Source: Parapedobacter sp042666505
GTDB lineage: Bacteria > Bacteroidota > Bacteroidia > Sphingobacteriales > Sphingobacteriaceae
Assembly (NCBI RefSeq): GCF_042666505.1
Contig: NZ_JBHTDN010000003.1
Coordinates: 124,001 to 188,000, forward strand
DNA length: 64,000 nt
Direction: 5' to 3'
Shown here one piece after another: positions 1 to 9,044 of this stretch (positions are counted from its first letter, which is position 1; each line of letters opens with the position of its first letter). Below the pieces are notes generated by a model. That model saw only the letters and a program-made list of their open reading frames with translations. It ran no database searches and was not told the DNA's origin. The translations under genes and the position numbers were made by a program.

Positions 1-99
1 GGAGATGCGTTCGTAGTATTGTCCGAAAAGGGAAACCGGCCTTTCGGGAGTAATATCCGAACTGGCCCATCCCATGTAAAGTTCGTTGATCGTTGACAT
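1..99 (-). CDS. Neutral/alkaline ceramidase-like protein, N-terminal fragment
   Basis: Only the first 33 codons are in the window. The gene starts with ATG at 99 and runs off the left edge. The fragment contains GWASSDITPE followed by LFGQYYERIS. A short strand ending in DITP near the N-terminus is how neutral/alkaline ceramidase-type proteins begin, and the two complete ceramidase-like proteins in this window start similarly (VARTVITPEQP; FDVDATPP). No signal peptide precedes it, so this copy is probably cytoplasmic, unlike the other two. It starts 11 bases after the class III aminotransferase stop and is probably the last visible gene of the 5.4-0 kb operon. Assignment rests on a short stretch plus context. 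Confidence 0.6.
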   Translation of the reverse strand, partial: MSTINELYMGWASSDITPERPVSLFGQYYERIS

Positions 100-110
100 T
101 TTTTTGCGAT

Positions 111-1499
111 TTAATGGTATCCGAATTCTTTCTCAACCTCGTATATCGATTCTTCAATGATATCCAGTCCCAGCATGGCGAAGTGTTCATCCATGATCAA
201 GGGGGGCGACATGCGCAGGATATGGCCCGCCGGAATCCAGGCCAGCCCCTTGCGGAATGCTTTCTGGTAGACCAATTGCCCCGCTTTGTCAAATGGTTCT
301 TTGGTCTGTTTGTCTTTCACCAGCTCGATCCCCAGCAGGAAACCTTTGCCTTTTACGTCTCCGATGATGGGGTGGCTGTCCTTCATCCGCCGCATCCTTG
401 CCATCATCTTCTCGCCGACGTACCTGGCATTTTCCAACAAATTTTCTTCCTCGATGACCTCCAGCGAAGCCAGGGCCGCGGCGCAGGCCATCGGATTGCC
501 CCCATAGCTCGAAGAGCCGGATATTTTGTCGAGGGCGTCGGCATATTCTTCTTTGACTACCAGGGCGGTAACCGGAAACCCATTGCCAAAGGACTTCCCG
601 AAGGTGACGATGTCGGGCACCACGTCCCAGTGATTGAGGGTAAGCCATTCGCCGGTACGGCCCATGCCGGCCAGCACTTCGTCGTCAAACAGCAAGACAC
701 CTTTCTGATCGCAAAGGGCTCGCAGCTTTGGAAAGAAGTCATCCGGCGGGAAGATGGAACCGGCCCATCCCTGTGCGGGTTCCAGCACAAATGCAGCCAG
801 ATTTCCCACGGTAGATTCCTGGATGAACTGTTCATAAAACCGGATGTAGGCATCGGTGTCCAGTGTGCCATCGGGCGTTGTCCAAAGGGGTCGATAGGGG
901 TCAGGGCGGGGAACCATATAGAAACCGGGAGCCCGGGTAGGTCCATAGCTGTGAACATCGCCACGGATCATTTGGCCACAGCTGACAGCGGCCATGGTTT
1001 TGCCATGGAAATCGCGGAAACAGGAAATGAACTCGTGTTTGCCGGTGATGGCGCGTGCAGCCCGTATGCCCGCCTCAACGGCGGTAGCGCCGTCGCTGAA
1101 GAGTTGCACGGAATTCAATCCGGCGGGTAAGACACCCACCAATTTTTCCAACAGCTTTTCTTTTACCGGCGTGGTAAAATCGTGCATGTTCATCAACCGG
1201 TTCGCCCAATGCGAAATAGCAGATGAAATTTTCGAGTGGCAATGACCCAGCGAGGTTACATAGATACCCGACGAAAAGTCGAGGTAGCGATTGCCGTCGG
1301 AATCGGTAAGCGAAATACCATGCCCCTCTTCAAAACATACCGGAAACAATTTCACCTGTCCGCTGAGTCCACGCATGTATTTTTCGGTGTTGGCATGCAT
1401 CTGCTTGGACACCGGACCCGGTGGTTCGTGGATGATCTGGGGCAGTTGGTCTGCGCTGGCTTTCCACCAATCCTTATTAGTCGCTGTTAGGGTTTCCAT
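111..1499 (-). CDS. Class III PLP-dependent aminotransferase
   Basis: A 462-residue cytoplasmic fold-type I, class III aminotransferase of the aspartate aminotransferase family that includes 4-aminobutyrate and ornithine aminotransferases. Visible hallmarks are DGNRYLDFSSGIYVTSLGH near residue 70, the phosphate-binding SDGATAVEAG near 135, FHGKTMAAVS, the cofactor aspartate in LLFDDEVLAGMGRTG, the Schiff-base lysine in DIVTFGKSFGNGFPV, and SSSYGGNPMACAAAL. Full length for the family with no signal peptide. It starts 7 bases after the PfkB kinase stop, so it belongs to the transporter-isomerase-kinase operon. Context suggests removal of an amino group from an amino sugar or aminocyclitol-like intermediate, but the amino donor and acceptor cannot be read from sequence. 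Confidence 0.9.
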   Translation of the reverse strand: METLTATNKDWWKASADQLPQIIHEPPGPVSKQMHANTEKYMRGLSGQVKLFPVCFEEGHGISLTDSDGNRYLDFSSGIYVTSLGHCHSKISSAISHWANRLMNMHDFTTPVKEKLLEKLVGVLPAGLNSVQLFSDGATAVEAGIRAARAITGKHEFISCFRDFHGKTMAAVSCGQMIRGDVHSYGPTRAPGFYMVPRPDPYRPLWTTPDGTLDTDAYIRFYEQFIQESTVGNLAAFVLEPAQGWAGSIFPPDDFFPKLRALCDQKGVLLFDDEVLAGMGRTGEWLTLNHWDVVPDIVTFGKSFGNGFPVTALVVKEEYADALDKISGSSSYGGNPMACAAALASLEVIEEENLLENARYVGEKMMARMRRMKDSHPIIGDVKGKGFLLGIELVKDKQTKEPFDKAGQLVYQKAFRKGLAWIPAGHILRMSPPLIMDEHFAMLGLDIIEESIYEVEKEFGYH

Positions 1500-1506
1500 G
1501 ATTACA

Positions 1507-2598
1507 TTAATTAGTTATTGCTAAATGATAAATATCTTCCCAATCGGGCAGTTCCGTATACAGGTCGTTACAGTACAAGCTTTCTCTTCCCGCCGCGGTG
1601 CTTAACTTCACGGCCATTTGCGGCGTAACACCCTCGAGAAGGGCAGCCAGAAAGGCGGCGACCGCCGTATCACCCGCACCGGAAGCATTGGTTACCCGTC
1701 GCCTGTCTGCCGCATAAGCGGGGCAGTACAGGGTGAGGTTGTTCCACTGTTCGGTATCCAATCCCAGGAGTCCATTTTTTTCGTCCGTGAGATTGCCTGT
1801 GAACAGGTAGGCACCGCGGTGAGCCATTTTAATCAACACGATTTTGACGCCGTAGCGCAGAAGCATCCGGCCTACGCTTTGTATCGTCTCTGGCGAAACC
1901 CGATCCAATACCTGTGCTTCTCCATGTTTTTCACATAATTCACGATATACATCCGGCATCGTCATGTATAGGATTTCTTCGATGCTGGGAAGCAGGATAT
2001 CCGTGTGGGGCAAAACGCGCGTCAGAATTTCATGCCAGTCGATTTCCCGTGTTTCACCGGTCGGATCGGGCAAGCTCAGATCCATGGAAGTGACGGTTCC
2101 ATTTTGCTTGGCTTGCTGGAACAGTTCGACCAATTGCTCGCCTTTCGCATGGAAGAAATGTTCCAACAAGGGCAGGTAACCGAAATGTAGTATTTTGCTG
2201 GATTTCACCTTTTCGATGTCTACGCTTGCCAGGTCGAAGAATCGGCTGCTTCCCGGATATTCGAGAAATAGGCGGTCGACGGCGGGTGGGGCCAGTACAA
2301 TTCCGAAGGCCGTTCCGGCATGGGCGGTTTTCTGAATGCTGTTTGCCACGCCATATTCATCCAGGCAATCCGAGATGTAACGACCCAGATGGTCATCTCC
2401 GATGAGACCGTTCAACAGTACTTTTTTGCCAAACCGATGTAGAACCAATCCGGTATTGCCTACGGCGCCACCCAGCGAAAAAGTCATTCCATTGAGCTCC
2501 GTGAGGGTACCGGGCTGGAAGGTGACCTCCGTTTTGAAGGCCGGCGTCAGATCAACGCATAAGTACCCGCAGACGAAAATATCAACTGTCTTATCCAT
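1507..2598 (-). CDS. PfkB-family carbohydrate kinase
   Basis: A 363-residue ribokinase/PfkB-type sugar kinase, predicted to phosphorylate a sugar or sugar acid with ATP in the cytoplasm. It carries the N-terminal glycine-rich region (SLGGAVGNTGLVLHRFG), a GDDHLG element, and the C-terminal family signature NASGAGDTAVAAFLA, whose aspartate is the catalytic base. A long insert around residues 190-250 makes it somewhat longer than typical ribokinases (about 300 residues). It starts 12 bases after the isomerase-like gene stop and ends 7 bases before the aminotransferase. Together with the porter and isomerase it forms a classic uptake-isomerise-phosphorylate cassette. The natural sugar is unknown. 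Confidence 0.88.
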   Translation of the reverse strand: MDKTVDIFVCGYLCVDLTPAFKTEVTFQPGTLTELNGMTFSLGGAVGNTGLVLHRFGKKVLLNGLIGDDHLGRYISDCLDEYGVANSIQKTAHAGTAFGIVLAPPAVDRLFLEYPGSSRFFDLASVDIEKVKSSKILHFGYLPLLEHFFHAKGEQLVELFQQAKQNGTVTSMDLSLPDPTGETREIDWHEILTRVLPHTDILLPSIEEILYMTMPDVYRELCEKHGEAQVLDRVSPETIQSVGRMLLRYGVKIVLIKMAHRGAYLFTGNLTDEKNGLLGLDTEQWNNLTLYCPAYAADRRRVTNASGAGDTAVAAFLAALLEGVTPQMAVKLSTAAGRESLYCNDLYTELPDWEDIYHLAITN

Positions 2599-2610
2599 TA
2601 TAAGCTACGG

Positions 2611-3987
2611 TCAGTCGGCGGCGTGGTGCAAAATAATTTCGATGTCGTTCAGGCGGCAGAAATCAACCAAAAGCGATGTGCAGTCGCCATATGCCAGAAT
2701 GTAGTGCTGCCCGGATATCTGTTGGACAAATTCTTCCGTTTTTGTATCCAGTTTAATCAGCAAGCTTGGCAATTGGGGAGCCGGTTGTGTCCACCCGGCT
2801 TCCTCCCATGAACATAGCTTCCCTTCTCCCGTTGCGATATGCATGGTATACGCCGTTCCGGTGTTGGAAAGCCGGGCAATGGTCAGTCGGCCTTCCCGCA
2901 TGGAAGAAACGTTAAGCAAGCCCCCGCTGATTTGACCAAATGCCGCCGGCAATACGTTTACTTGTTCGTGTACAACTTCGGCGGGAACATAGTCCGGCAC
3001 GCCCATTAATACGCTGTCTTCAAAATATTCATAGAACTCAAGATAAGCGGCACTTTGTCCGGTCAGCTGCTTGACAATCAGCTGGGTCACTGCGCCCATT
3101 ACGTCGTTTTCCGGAATGGTGCATAGACCTGCTTGATCCGCCAATAGCATGAATACGACGGCTGGCGGATAGCTTAGTAATTTTTTCATGCCGTCCACAT
3201 CTTTGAGCGAAATTGCATCCAACCCTTTTTCGAGGGCTATTTCGCGGATAGCGAGGTAATAAGCGATGCCTTGCTCCAGAAATTGTCCGTCAACCGTACC
3301 CTGAAAACTCCAGGTTGATTGGATGGTGTTGAGTACTGCCGCTACAGCAGACGCTTCCACGCGCTCGCTGGCTTTTACGACCTCGAGCATTTCGACAAAC
3401 TCGATCTCAATACCCAGTTTGCTCTTTAGGGATACGCCCTCGTATAGCGTGTTATAAAGCCGCATATCCCGGAAGCCGACCATGCCGATTTTCGTGGACC
3501 GAAGCGCTTTTTGGGCGAATGCCGCTTGGATGAAACTGTCGATTTTCTCCAGGGGCGACGGATTGTCTATGATGTTGTATGCGTAGGTGAACCGGTACCC
3601 CAGGTCCGCAAAAACTTTCCGTAGCGCTGAGGTGCCCGCTTGTGCGGCGGTGGTTACGATATGTCCGTTCGTCCGGGTCCCGGCTAATCCCCACAACACC
3701 ATGGGAACCTGCCGATGCGGATCGGTAATGGAGATAACTGCGTGGGAAGGGATCCACCCGGTAAGGCATATAATCAGCGCATCGAACGACTGGCCATCGA
3801 GGTCGTGCAACGCTCGGGCGACGTCTGCACCCGCCTCATCATCGGTCACAAGATCGGTGGATATCACCGCATACCCCAGTCCTTTCACTTCTTCCAGGGC
3901 CGTGGCCGCCATTTGCGCAATTAGTTCCCTGGGTGAGTTAATTTCGCCAAAAGGTACAAAAGCAATCTTCTTTTCTGTTTGATTCAT
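2611..3987 (-). CDS. L-fucose/L-arabinose isomerase-like protein
   Basis: A 458-residue protein resembling the L-fucose/L-arabinose isomerase fold family, whose members interconvert aldoses and ketoses using a divalent metal. The N-terminal half has the Rossmann-like pattern of the family (KIAFVPFGE, then SFDALIICLTGWIPSHAVI and PMVLWGLAGTR). The middle carries IGMVGFRDMRLYNTLYEG and a conserved-looking DAISLKDVDGMKK segment. It lacks a signal peptide. It sits 21 bases after the sugar porter stop and 12 bases before the kinase. Operon position supports a ketol-isomerase role in sugar catabolism, but this branch is divergent and other chemistry cannot be excluded. Confidence 0.78.
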   Translation of the reverse strand: MNQTEKKIAFVPFGEINSPRELIAQMAATALEEVKGLGYAVISTDLVTDDEAGADVARALHDLDGQSFDALIICLTGWIPSHAVISITDPHRQVPMVLWGLAGTRTNGHIVTTAAQAGTSALRKVFADLGYRFTYAYNIIDNPSPLEKIDSFIQAAFAQKALRSTKIGMVGFRDMRLYNTLYEGVSLKSKLGIEIEFVEMLEVVKASERVEASAVAAVLNTIQSTWSFQGTVDGQFLEQGIAYYLAIREIALEKGLDAISLKDVDGMKKLLSYPPAVVFMLLADQAGLCTIPENDVMGAVTQLIVKQLTGQSAAYLEFYEYFEDSVLMGVPDYVPAEVVHEQVNVLPAAFGQISGGLLNVSSMREGRLTIARLSNTGTAYTMHIATGEGKLCSWEEAGWTQPAPQLPSLLIKLDTKTEEFVQQISGQHYILAYGDCTSLLVDFCRLNDIEIILHHAAD

Positions 3988-4008
3988 TATCGGATACTTG
4001 ATAGGATA

Positions 4009-5370
4009 TTATTTGTTTCGAATGTTGGTTTGCCAAAACTCGCCGATTTTCTCTAAGCTAAGCCCTTTGGTTTCGGGCACCTTAAACCAGCAGAAAAGTG
4101 CTCCGGCCGTGCAGATGCTGGCAAAGATCCAGTATACGCCGGCGGGATTACCGTTGGTTGTGATAAACCATTGCGTAAGCACCGGAAAGAATTGCGCGGT
4201 AATAAAGGATGCCAGGTAGAGAAAGATACACACGACCGCAGTGGCCTTTCCGCGGATGTGGTTAGGAAAAATTTCGGAAAGAATGATCCAGCCCAGCGGC
4301 GCTAAACCGAGCGTAAATGCACCTGCACCGATCAACATGGGGAACAGGGCGAAGAGGGGCGGCCACCCTTGCTGAAAATTTATGGCCATGACGATATGCC
4401 CAATCGCCATGAACGACACACTGCTTACGAGCAGCGTGCGCCGATTGAATTTGCGTATGAGCGGAAAGGACAACAGCGTACACACCAGGATAAAACCATA
4501 TACCGGGAGCGAACTCAATATGGCATGGGAACCCATGCTGACACCGGCATCCATCAGGATGCTGGGTGCGTAGAGAAGCAGCATATTGACACCGTTGATT
4601 TGCTGCAGCACCATCAGCAAGATGGCGATGATCAGCGCGGTTTTTATTCCGGGGGATAGAAGCGTTTTAAAACTGCTCCCGTGCGCCATTTGATTGCTGG
4701 CTTTGATGCGCTGTACCTCCGCAGCTGCTATTTCTTTATCATAGATCCTGGTAAGAATACGATCGGCTGCGTTGACCTGACCTTTTAGCACCAGCCAGCT
4801 CGGGCTTTCGGGAATGACCAACAAACCGAGTATCAGGATCGTTGTGGGTATGACTTCCGATGCCATCATCCACCGCCAGCCCCATCCGTCAAAGGAGAAA
4901 AGGTAACACGAAATTACGGCCATGTTGATGCCGATTACGTTGGATAACTGGTTGACATTGACCAATACGCCCCGAAGATGGGTAGGGGCCAATTCGGCGA
5001 TATAGATCGGAGACGAAATCATCGCTAAACCAATGCCCAATCCCCCCAGAAACCGGTAAAAGGAGAAATCCCATAAACCCCATGCGATCGCACAGCCGAT
5101 TGATGATACCATAAACAGCACACCGGAGAACATCATCGTTTTCTTACGGCCCCATCGATCCGTGAACCACAGACCGCCGATGGGTCCGACAACACAACCT
5201 AATATCGCGCTGCTGACGGCGAATCCCTGCATCGCTTCGGATAACTGGAACTCGGTTTTCAAAAAAGGAAGGGCGCCGGCAATGATGACAAGGTCAAATC
5301 CGAAGAGAAATCCACCAACGGAAGCTACAACGGCTATTTTTGCAATGTAAAATATGTTAATTTTCATCAT
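4009..5370 (-). CDS. Sugar porter family MFS transporter
   Basis: A 453-residue inner-membrane proton-coupled sugar symporter of the major facilitator superfamily, sugar porter branch (XylE/GLUT type). Visible signatures include FGFDLVIIAGALPF in helix 1, the loop 2-3 motif DRWGRKK, PESPSWLV after helix 6, QQINGVNMLLLYAPSI in helix 7, and the C-terminal PETKGLSLEKI. About twelve hydrophobic segments are present. It is the first gene of a tight five-gene minus-strand operon and is divergent from the AraC regulator gene 197 bases away. It probably imports the monosaccharide or amino sugar released by the periplasmic enzymes encoded further right. Confidence 0.93.
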   Translation of the reverse strand: MMKINIFYIAKIAVVASVGGFLFGFDLVIIAGALPFLKTEFQLSEAMQGFAVSSAILGCVVGPIGGLWFTDRWGRKKTMMFSGVLFMVSSIGCAIAWGLWDFSFYRFLGGLGIGLAMISSPIYIAELAPTHLRGVLVNVNQLSNVIGINMAVISCYLFSFDGWGWRWMMASEVIPTTILILGLLVIPESPSWLVLKGQVNAADRILTRIYDKEIAAAEVQRIKASNQMAHGSSFKTLLSPGIKTALIIAILLMVLQQINGVNMLLLYAPSILMDAGVSMGSHAILSSLPVYGFILVCTLLSFPLIRKFNRRTLLVSSVSFMAIGHIVMAINFQQGWPPLFALFPMLIGAGAFTLGLAPLGWIILSEIFPNHIRGKATAVVCIFLYLASFITAQFFPVLTQWFITTNGNPAGVYWIFASICTAGALFCWFKVPETKGLSLEKIGEFWQTNIRNK

Positions 5371-5457
5371 GGCGATAAAATTAATCCAATGTTGTCAGCT
5401 GTCGGCGCCTCCGCTAATCAATTTATGACTTTGCCTATTATTGGTTACTGTATAAAG

Positions 5458-5465
5458 CAAAGGTA
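5458..5465 (-). promoter_or_regulatory. Candidate -7 promoter box of the sugar porter operon
   Basis: On the minus strand this reads TACCTTTG, matching the Bacteroidota -7 consensus TAnnTTTG. It lies about 90 bases upstream of the porter start. A clear -33 TTTG box at the usual spacing was not found, so support is partial. Confidence 0.4.
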
Positions 5466-5513
5466 GACGCACATCGATCTTAGAAAAACGACGAGGTTTT
5501 CAAAAAAAGACAC

Positions 5514-5521
5514 TATGTTTG
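5514..5521 (+). promoter_or_regulatory. Candidate -7 promoter box of the AraC-type regulator
   Basis: TATGTTTG matches the Bacteroidota -7 consensus TAnnTTTG and lies 46 bases before the regulator start codon. No convincing -33 box is seen. The box is 49 bases from the opposing candidate box of the porter operon, leaving a short shared region for regulator binding. Confidence 0.4.
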
Positions 5522-5567
5522 CATATTACGAGGTAAAACTGATTAATGTGTATAATAGAGGCGCAGT

Positions 5568-6443
5568 ATGAAGCCAAAGCTGGAAAAAATATCCCCCAAT
5601 TTATTTTATTCATTTGCCGTAAAAAGAGAGATCACTCCCTACATGGATTACCCGTTGCATTACCATCCGGAGCATGAGATCATTTTCGTGGAAAAAAGCC
5701 GGGGCTTGCGGGTAATGGGCGATAATGTTGCGCGCTTTGAAGACGGCGACTTGGTGTTCATCAGTTCGAACTTGCCACATGTTTGGAAAAACGACAAAGA
5801 ATACTACGCGGGCAATCCCGAATTTTATGTGGATGTGTATGTGATCCATTTTCTTCCCGATGCGCTGGGGGACAGCTTTTTTGACTTGCCGGAACTCAAT
5901 CATATTTCCCGATTGTTCGAATTGGGTCAACAAGGGGTTTCGATACTGGGTGCAGATCATGCCAGGATATCGCCGATGGTGAAGGCGGTATGCTTGAGTT
6001 CGGGATTCGACCGATTGATTAATTTTCTCCAACTATTGGATGCGTTGTCAAAAATCAAGGAATACGAGCTTCTCTCTACACCGTTCTACGCTAAAAACAT
6101 CCGCAAATTGGAAACAGATAGGTTGAACCAAGTGATTGATTATATGATGGAGAATTACCGTCATGAGATTACACTGGATCAACTGGCTTCCATCATCGAT
6201 ATGAATAAAGCATCGTTTTGCCGATATTTTAAAACCAGGGTGCATAAGACCTGCACCCAGTTTTTGAATGAAATCCGAATCACGCAAGCGTGTAAACTCC
6301 TCTTGAACCAAGCGTTGAATATTTCCGAGATAGGTTACGAGGTCGGCTACAATAACATTTCCCATTTCAATCGGCAGTTTAAACTGTTGACCGGCGCGAG
6401 TGCCAAAGTATACAGGAAGCAATTGTTGAATATCGCAAATTGA
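5568..6443 (+). CDS. AraC-family transcriptional regulator with cupin sensor domain
   Basis: A 291-residue regulator. The N-terminal 150 residues form an AraC-type cupin effector domain (PLHYHPEHEIIFVEKSRG, FEDGDLVFISSNLPHVWKN). The C-terminal 100 residues contain two helix-turn-helix motifs typical of AraC/XylS proteins, including HEITLDQLASIIDMNKASF and the signature ISEIGYEVGYNNISHFNRQFK. It is divergent from the sugar porter operon, which makes that operon its likely target, probably activated by the imported sugar or a metabolite. Bacteroidota regulators of this architecture often neighbour sugar catabolic genes. The ligand is not deducible. Confidence 0.93.
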   Translation: MKPKLEKISPNLFYSFAVKREITPYMDYPLHYHPEHEIIFVEKSRGLRVMGDNVARFEDGDLVFISSNLPHVWKNDKEYYAGNPEFYVDVYVIHFLPDALGDSFFDLPELNHISRLFELGQQGVSILGADHARISPMVKAVCLSSGFDRLINFLQLLDALSKIKEYELLSTPFYAKNIRKLETDRLNQVIDYMMENYRHEITLDQLASIIDMNKASFCRYFKTRVHKTCTQFLNEIRITQACKLLLNQALNISEIGYEVGYNNISHFNRQFKLLTGASAKVYRKQLLNIAN

Positions 6444-6587
6444 AAGAACAAGTCGGTAACCGGCAGCGTTTATGGCTGTCACCTATGGTTGCACTTCCTT
6501 GCGGGTATCAGAATTTCCGCTGGCGGGTAGGAATAAGTTAACTTTTTGTTGGCCGAAAGGGGTTTTTTGCGTATCTTCAGGAAGATT

Positions 6588-7325
6588 ATGACGACTTTTT
6601 TCATCCTGTTGATCAGTTTCGTTGCAACCCTTGTCAGATCAACATTCGGCTTCGGAGAATCGCTCATCGCGGTCCCACTTTTTATCCTGTTCTTACCCAT
6701 TGAAGTTTCCGTGCCGCTATCGGTGCTCCTTTCGGTTTTGATCGCCTTGATCGTAGTCATTCAAGATCACAGTAAGATTCACTTCCAAAGTGCGAAATGG
6801 CTTATTTTATATGCCATTCCTGGCATTCCCGTCGGATTGGTACTGTTGCTTTTTGCCAGCAATTTTTGGATTGAACTGCTATTAGGCATATTGTTGATAT
6901 CGTATTCTTTGTATTCGCTGCTGGCGAAAGAAAAATCGATTCAGGCAACGAACGACCGAAGCGGGCTTTTTATCTGTGGTTTTCTATCCGGGGTTTTGGG
7001 TGGCGCGTATGGCATCAACGGCCCTCCTTTGGTTGTGTATGGAAAGCTACAGCGATGGAGTGCTAATCAGTTCAGGGCCACCTTACAAGCGTATTTTTTC
7101 GTTGCGAGTACCGTCAGTATCATCGGGTATGCTTGCAAGGGACTGATAACCAGCAATGTGGGGGTTAACTTTCTATATGCCGTCCCGGCCGCCGTTCCGG
7201 CCATATTTCTAGGGCGGTACTTGAACGGTAGGTTGGGAAACCGTGCGTTCTATAAATATGTCTATATCGGCCTTTTTCTGATCGGGATTTTCCTTTTAGC
7301 GAGGATATGTCCCTTTTCCTCGTAA
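6588..7325 (+). CDS. TauE/SafE-family membrane permease
   Basis: A 245-residue inner-membrane protein of the sulfite exporter TauE/SafE family, composed almost entirely of hydrophobic helices (about eight). Typical motifs are RSTFGFGESLIAVPL near the start and the second-repeat counterpart LSGVLGGAYGINGPPLVVYG. Members export sulfite, sulfoacetate or other organic anions. The ATG at 6588 is preferred over an in-frame TTG at 6546 because it directly precedes the first hydrophobic helix and follows a purine-rich CAGGAAG. It is convergent with the sialidase-like gene. If the degraded glycan is sulfated this could relate to sulfur handling, but that is only a guess. Confidence 0.88.
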   Translation: MTTFFILLISFVATLVRSTFGFGESLIAVPLFILFLPIEVSVPLSVLLSVLIALIVVIQDHSKIHFQSAKWLILYAIPGIPVGLVLLLFASNFWIELLLGILLISYSLYSLLAKEKSIQATNDRSGLFICGFLSGVLGGAYGINGPPLVVYGKLQRWSANQFRATLQAYFFVASTVSIIGYACKGLITSNVGVNFLYAVPAAVPAIFLGRYLNGRLGNRAFYKYVYIGLFLIGIFLLARICPFSS

Positions 7326-7405
7326 AATCCGTTGGATCACGCGGCGACCGTGTATCGGTGATTTACTGCGGTTCGGACCGTGGCAGACCTCGTTACGCGG
7401 GATTC

Positions 7406-8610
7406 TCAATAGGTGTTCCAGGTCGTATTGGGTTTTGCCCATCGGATCCGTGCGGCGTATACCCGCCCATCCGCTCCGAATTGGGTTGGGTTTTTTCTGG
7501 GCATCCCTTCCGAGGTTGTCACCCAAGTTTCGTGCTGATTTACATTCACCACTCCGAAATTGCCCAATTGTGCGCCCTTATTGGGTACTAAAATCTGTTC
7601 GGTTCGGCGCAATACCACCAATTTTTCCGGACCAACTTGTGCCATAAACAGCGGTGCCCGGTGGCGTGCAACGTTGTCGTTATCTGCTCCCCGCCGCGTA
7701 TATACGAGGTATAGCCGGTCGCTGTGGGTAACCCAATGCTGCTGGGTGTTGTAACTTTCCAGTGGCTGCCCATCATCAAACCGCCAGATTTGCGGCTTGG
7801 AGAAGTGAAGTCGGTGCTGGAAGCAACATATGCGGAGTCATCGTTCCGGAGGGTTAAATAAAATCGATCCTTAAAGCACGTTAGCGAGGGTTCAGGGAAG
7901 CCCCTACCGGTTGATTGTTTTAGCATGTCCCCGTGTTCGACGTATTCGAGATGTTTTCCATCGAACCTGCAGCGTAGAACGGTGGCACTGTATAAGCTGT
8001 CACCTTTTTTCATAAAGTAAGTAGGCAGTAATATATCGCCGTTGGGCAAATCTACCCGTTGTGTGCTTCCGGCACCCTCGCTGTAAAACATGGGAAGGTT
8101 GGGTAACTTCAGTGTATCCCAAGCAGACCAGCTTTGGTTGGTTTCGTTGAAAACCGACCAGGCGGTTGATCGGGGTGCCCCCTTGATCAGGGTATTATCC
8201 TGATAACGGACGGTATGGCCGGTGCCCAACAGTTTCCCTGTTTTCGCATGCCATTTTGGTGTAAAATCAGAAATGCCAATTTCGAGGCCGTTTCCGACGG
8301 TATGTCTGCCTAGCGTGGCGGTCTGTTCTGCGGGTGCCGACCAATGCCCACCCAAATCGCTGCTGATCATTTGCGAGAGTGCAAAAAAAACATCACTTCG
8401 TTCGACCCACCATTTTTGCAAGGTGAGGACAATTTGCGGTTCCTCTTTGCTTACTATGCCTGCCCGCGGGTGAAACCAAACCTTCTCGCCGTCGTATCCT
8501 GAACTGATGACGTCGAGTTTGAGCGTATAAAAAGGTTCACGGCCGCCTAGCAGCAGTAAAACGGCTAACGGCAGTGAAACTTTAAATAAGAATCTGTTGG
8601 GTCTCCTCAA
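7406..8610 (-). pseudogene. Exported sialidase-like (BNR/neuraminidase fold) protein, frameshifted
   Basis: An exo-sialidase-like six-bladed propeller protein read in two frames. The 5' part (8610 to about 7800) encodes a hydrophobic signal segment and propeller sequence such as GISDFTPKWHAKTGK, LPNGDILLPTYFMKKGDSLYS and GRGFPEPSLTCFKDRFYLTLRNDD. Near 7800-7815 the frame is lost just after ASSTDF. The missing C-terminal part continues in another frame as KPQIWRFDDGQPLESYNT, then RRTEQILVPNKGAQ and NVNQHETWVTTSEG, ending at TGA 7408-7406. A net indel of a few bases in an SSTD-x-F-S-K-P stretch explains it. The start is also uncertain: translation would need TTG at 8610, since the adjacent in-phase ATG runs into a TGA after two codons. 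It lies 47 bases after the iron-sulfur protein gene and may be a decaying last gene of the operon, or a sequencing error. Confidence 0.75.
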
Positions 8611-8657
8611 CGCATCATCGGGTGGAAGGTATCAAACATTTTGCATTACGTCCGTAT

Positions 8658-9044
8658 TTACGATTGACGCGGCGCCCAATACGTACAGGTGCCGGTTGGC
8701 TCGATGGGTCCCGTGAAAAGCGTACACCCGCCGCAACTTTCGTTGGGGCGGGGTGGCAACCACAGGTTGCAATGCTGACATTGGGTATCTTCTGTCGGCG
8801 AGCTCTTCTGATATCCCAGGTTTTTTCTTACCTCGTAATCTTTTTCCGTCAACTTGGAAAAATCATCACAATTCCCACCAAACCTTGCCAAGGCGTCCTT
8901 ATCGGGGTTGGCCGTACTGTCGGCCGCCGCACCGGCATCTTTTCCCGATTTACCGTTTCCGCCACATGCAACGAGGGCGACCGTACTGGCCAGACTCAGC
9001 GCAAGTGAAAAGGCGTGGCCGATAAACGTTCTTCTGCTTTCCAT
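8658..9044 (-). CDS. High-potential iron-sulfur protein (HiPIP), Tat-exported
   Basis: A 128-residue exported electron carrier. The N-terminus has a twin-arginine motif (ESRRTFIGHAF) followed by a hydrophobic stretch ending near VALVACGG, which could be cleaved as a Tat signal or Tat-lipoprotein. The mature part has the HiPIP cysteine pattern: CQHC, then CGGC about 12 residues later, then GTCTYWAP, giving ligands for a [4Fe-4S] cluster. Family members shuttle electrons in the periplasm. Its ATG overlaps the stop of the preceding PVC-type lipoprotein gene (TAATG), so the two are translationally coupled. This points to redox chemistry associated with that protein or with another exported enzyme of the operon. 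Confidence 0.87.
   Translation of the reverse strand: MESRRTFIGHAFSLALSLASTVALVACGGNGKSGKDAGAAADSTANPDKDALARFGGNCDDFSKLTEKDYEVRKNLGYQKSSPTEDTQCQHCNLWLPPRPNESCGGCTLFTGPIEPTGTCTYWAPRQS

Noticed and set aside
93..1130. A 345-codon plus-strand open frame
   Set aside because: It lies antisense to the class III aminotransferase, which has clear family motifs; the plus frame has no recognisable protein features.
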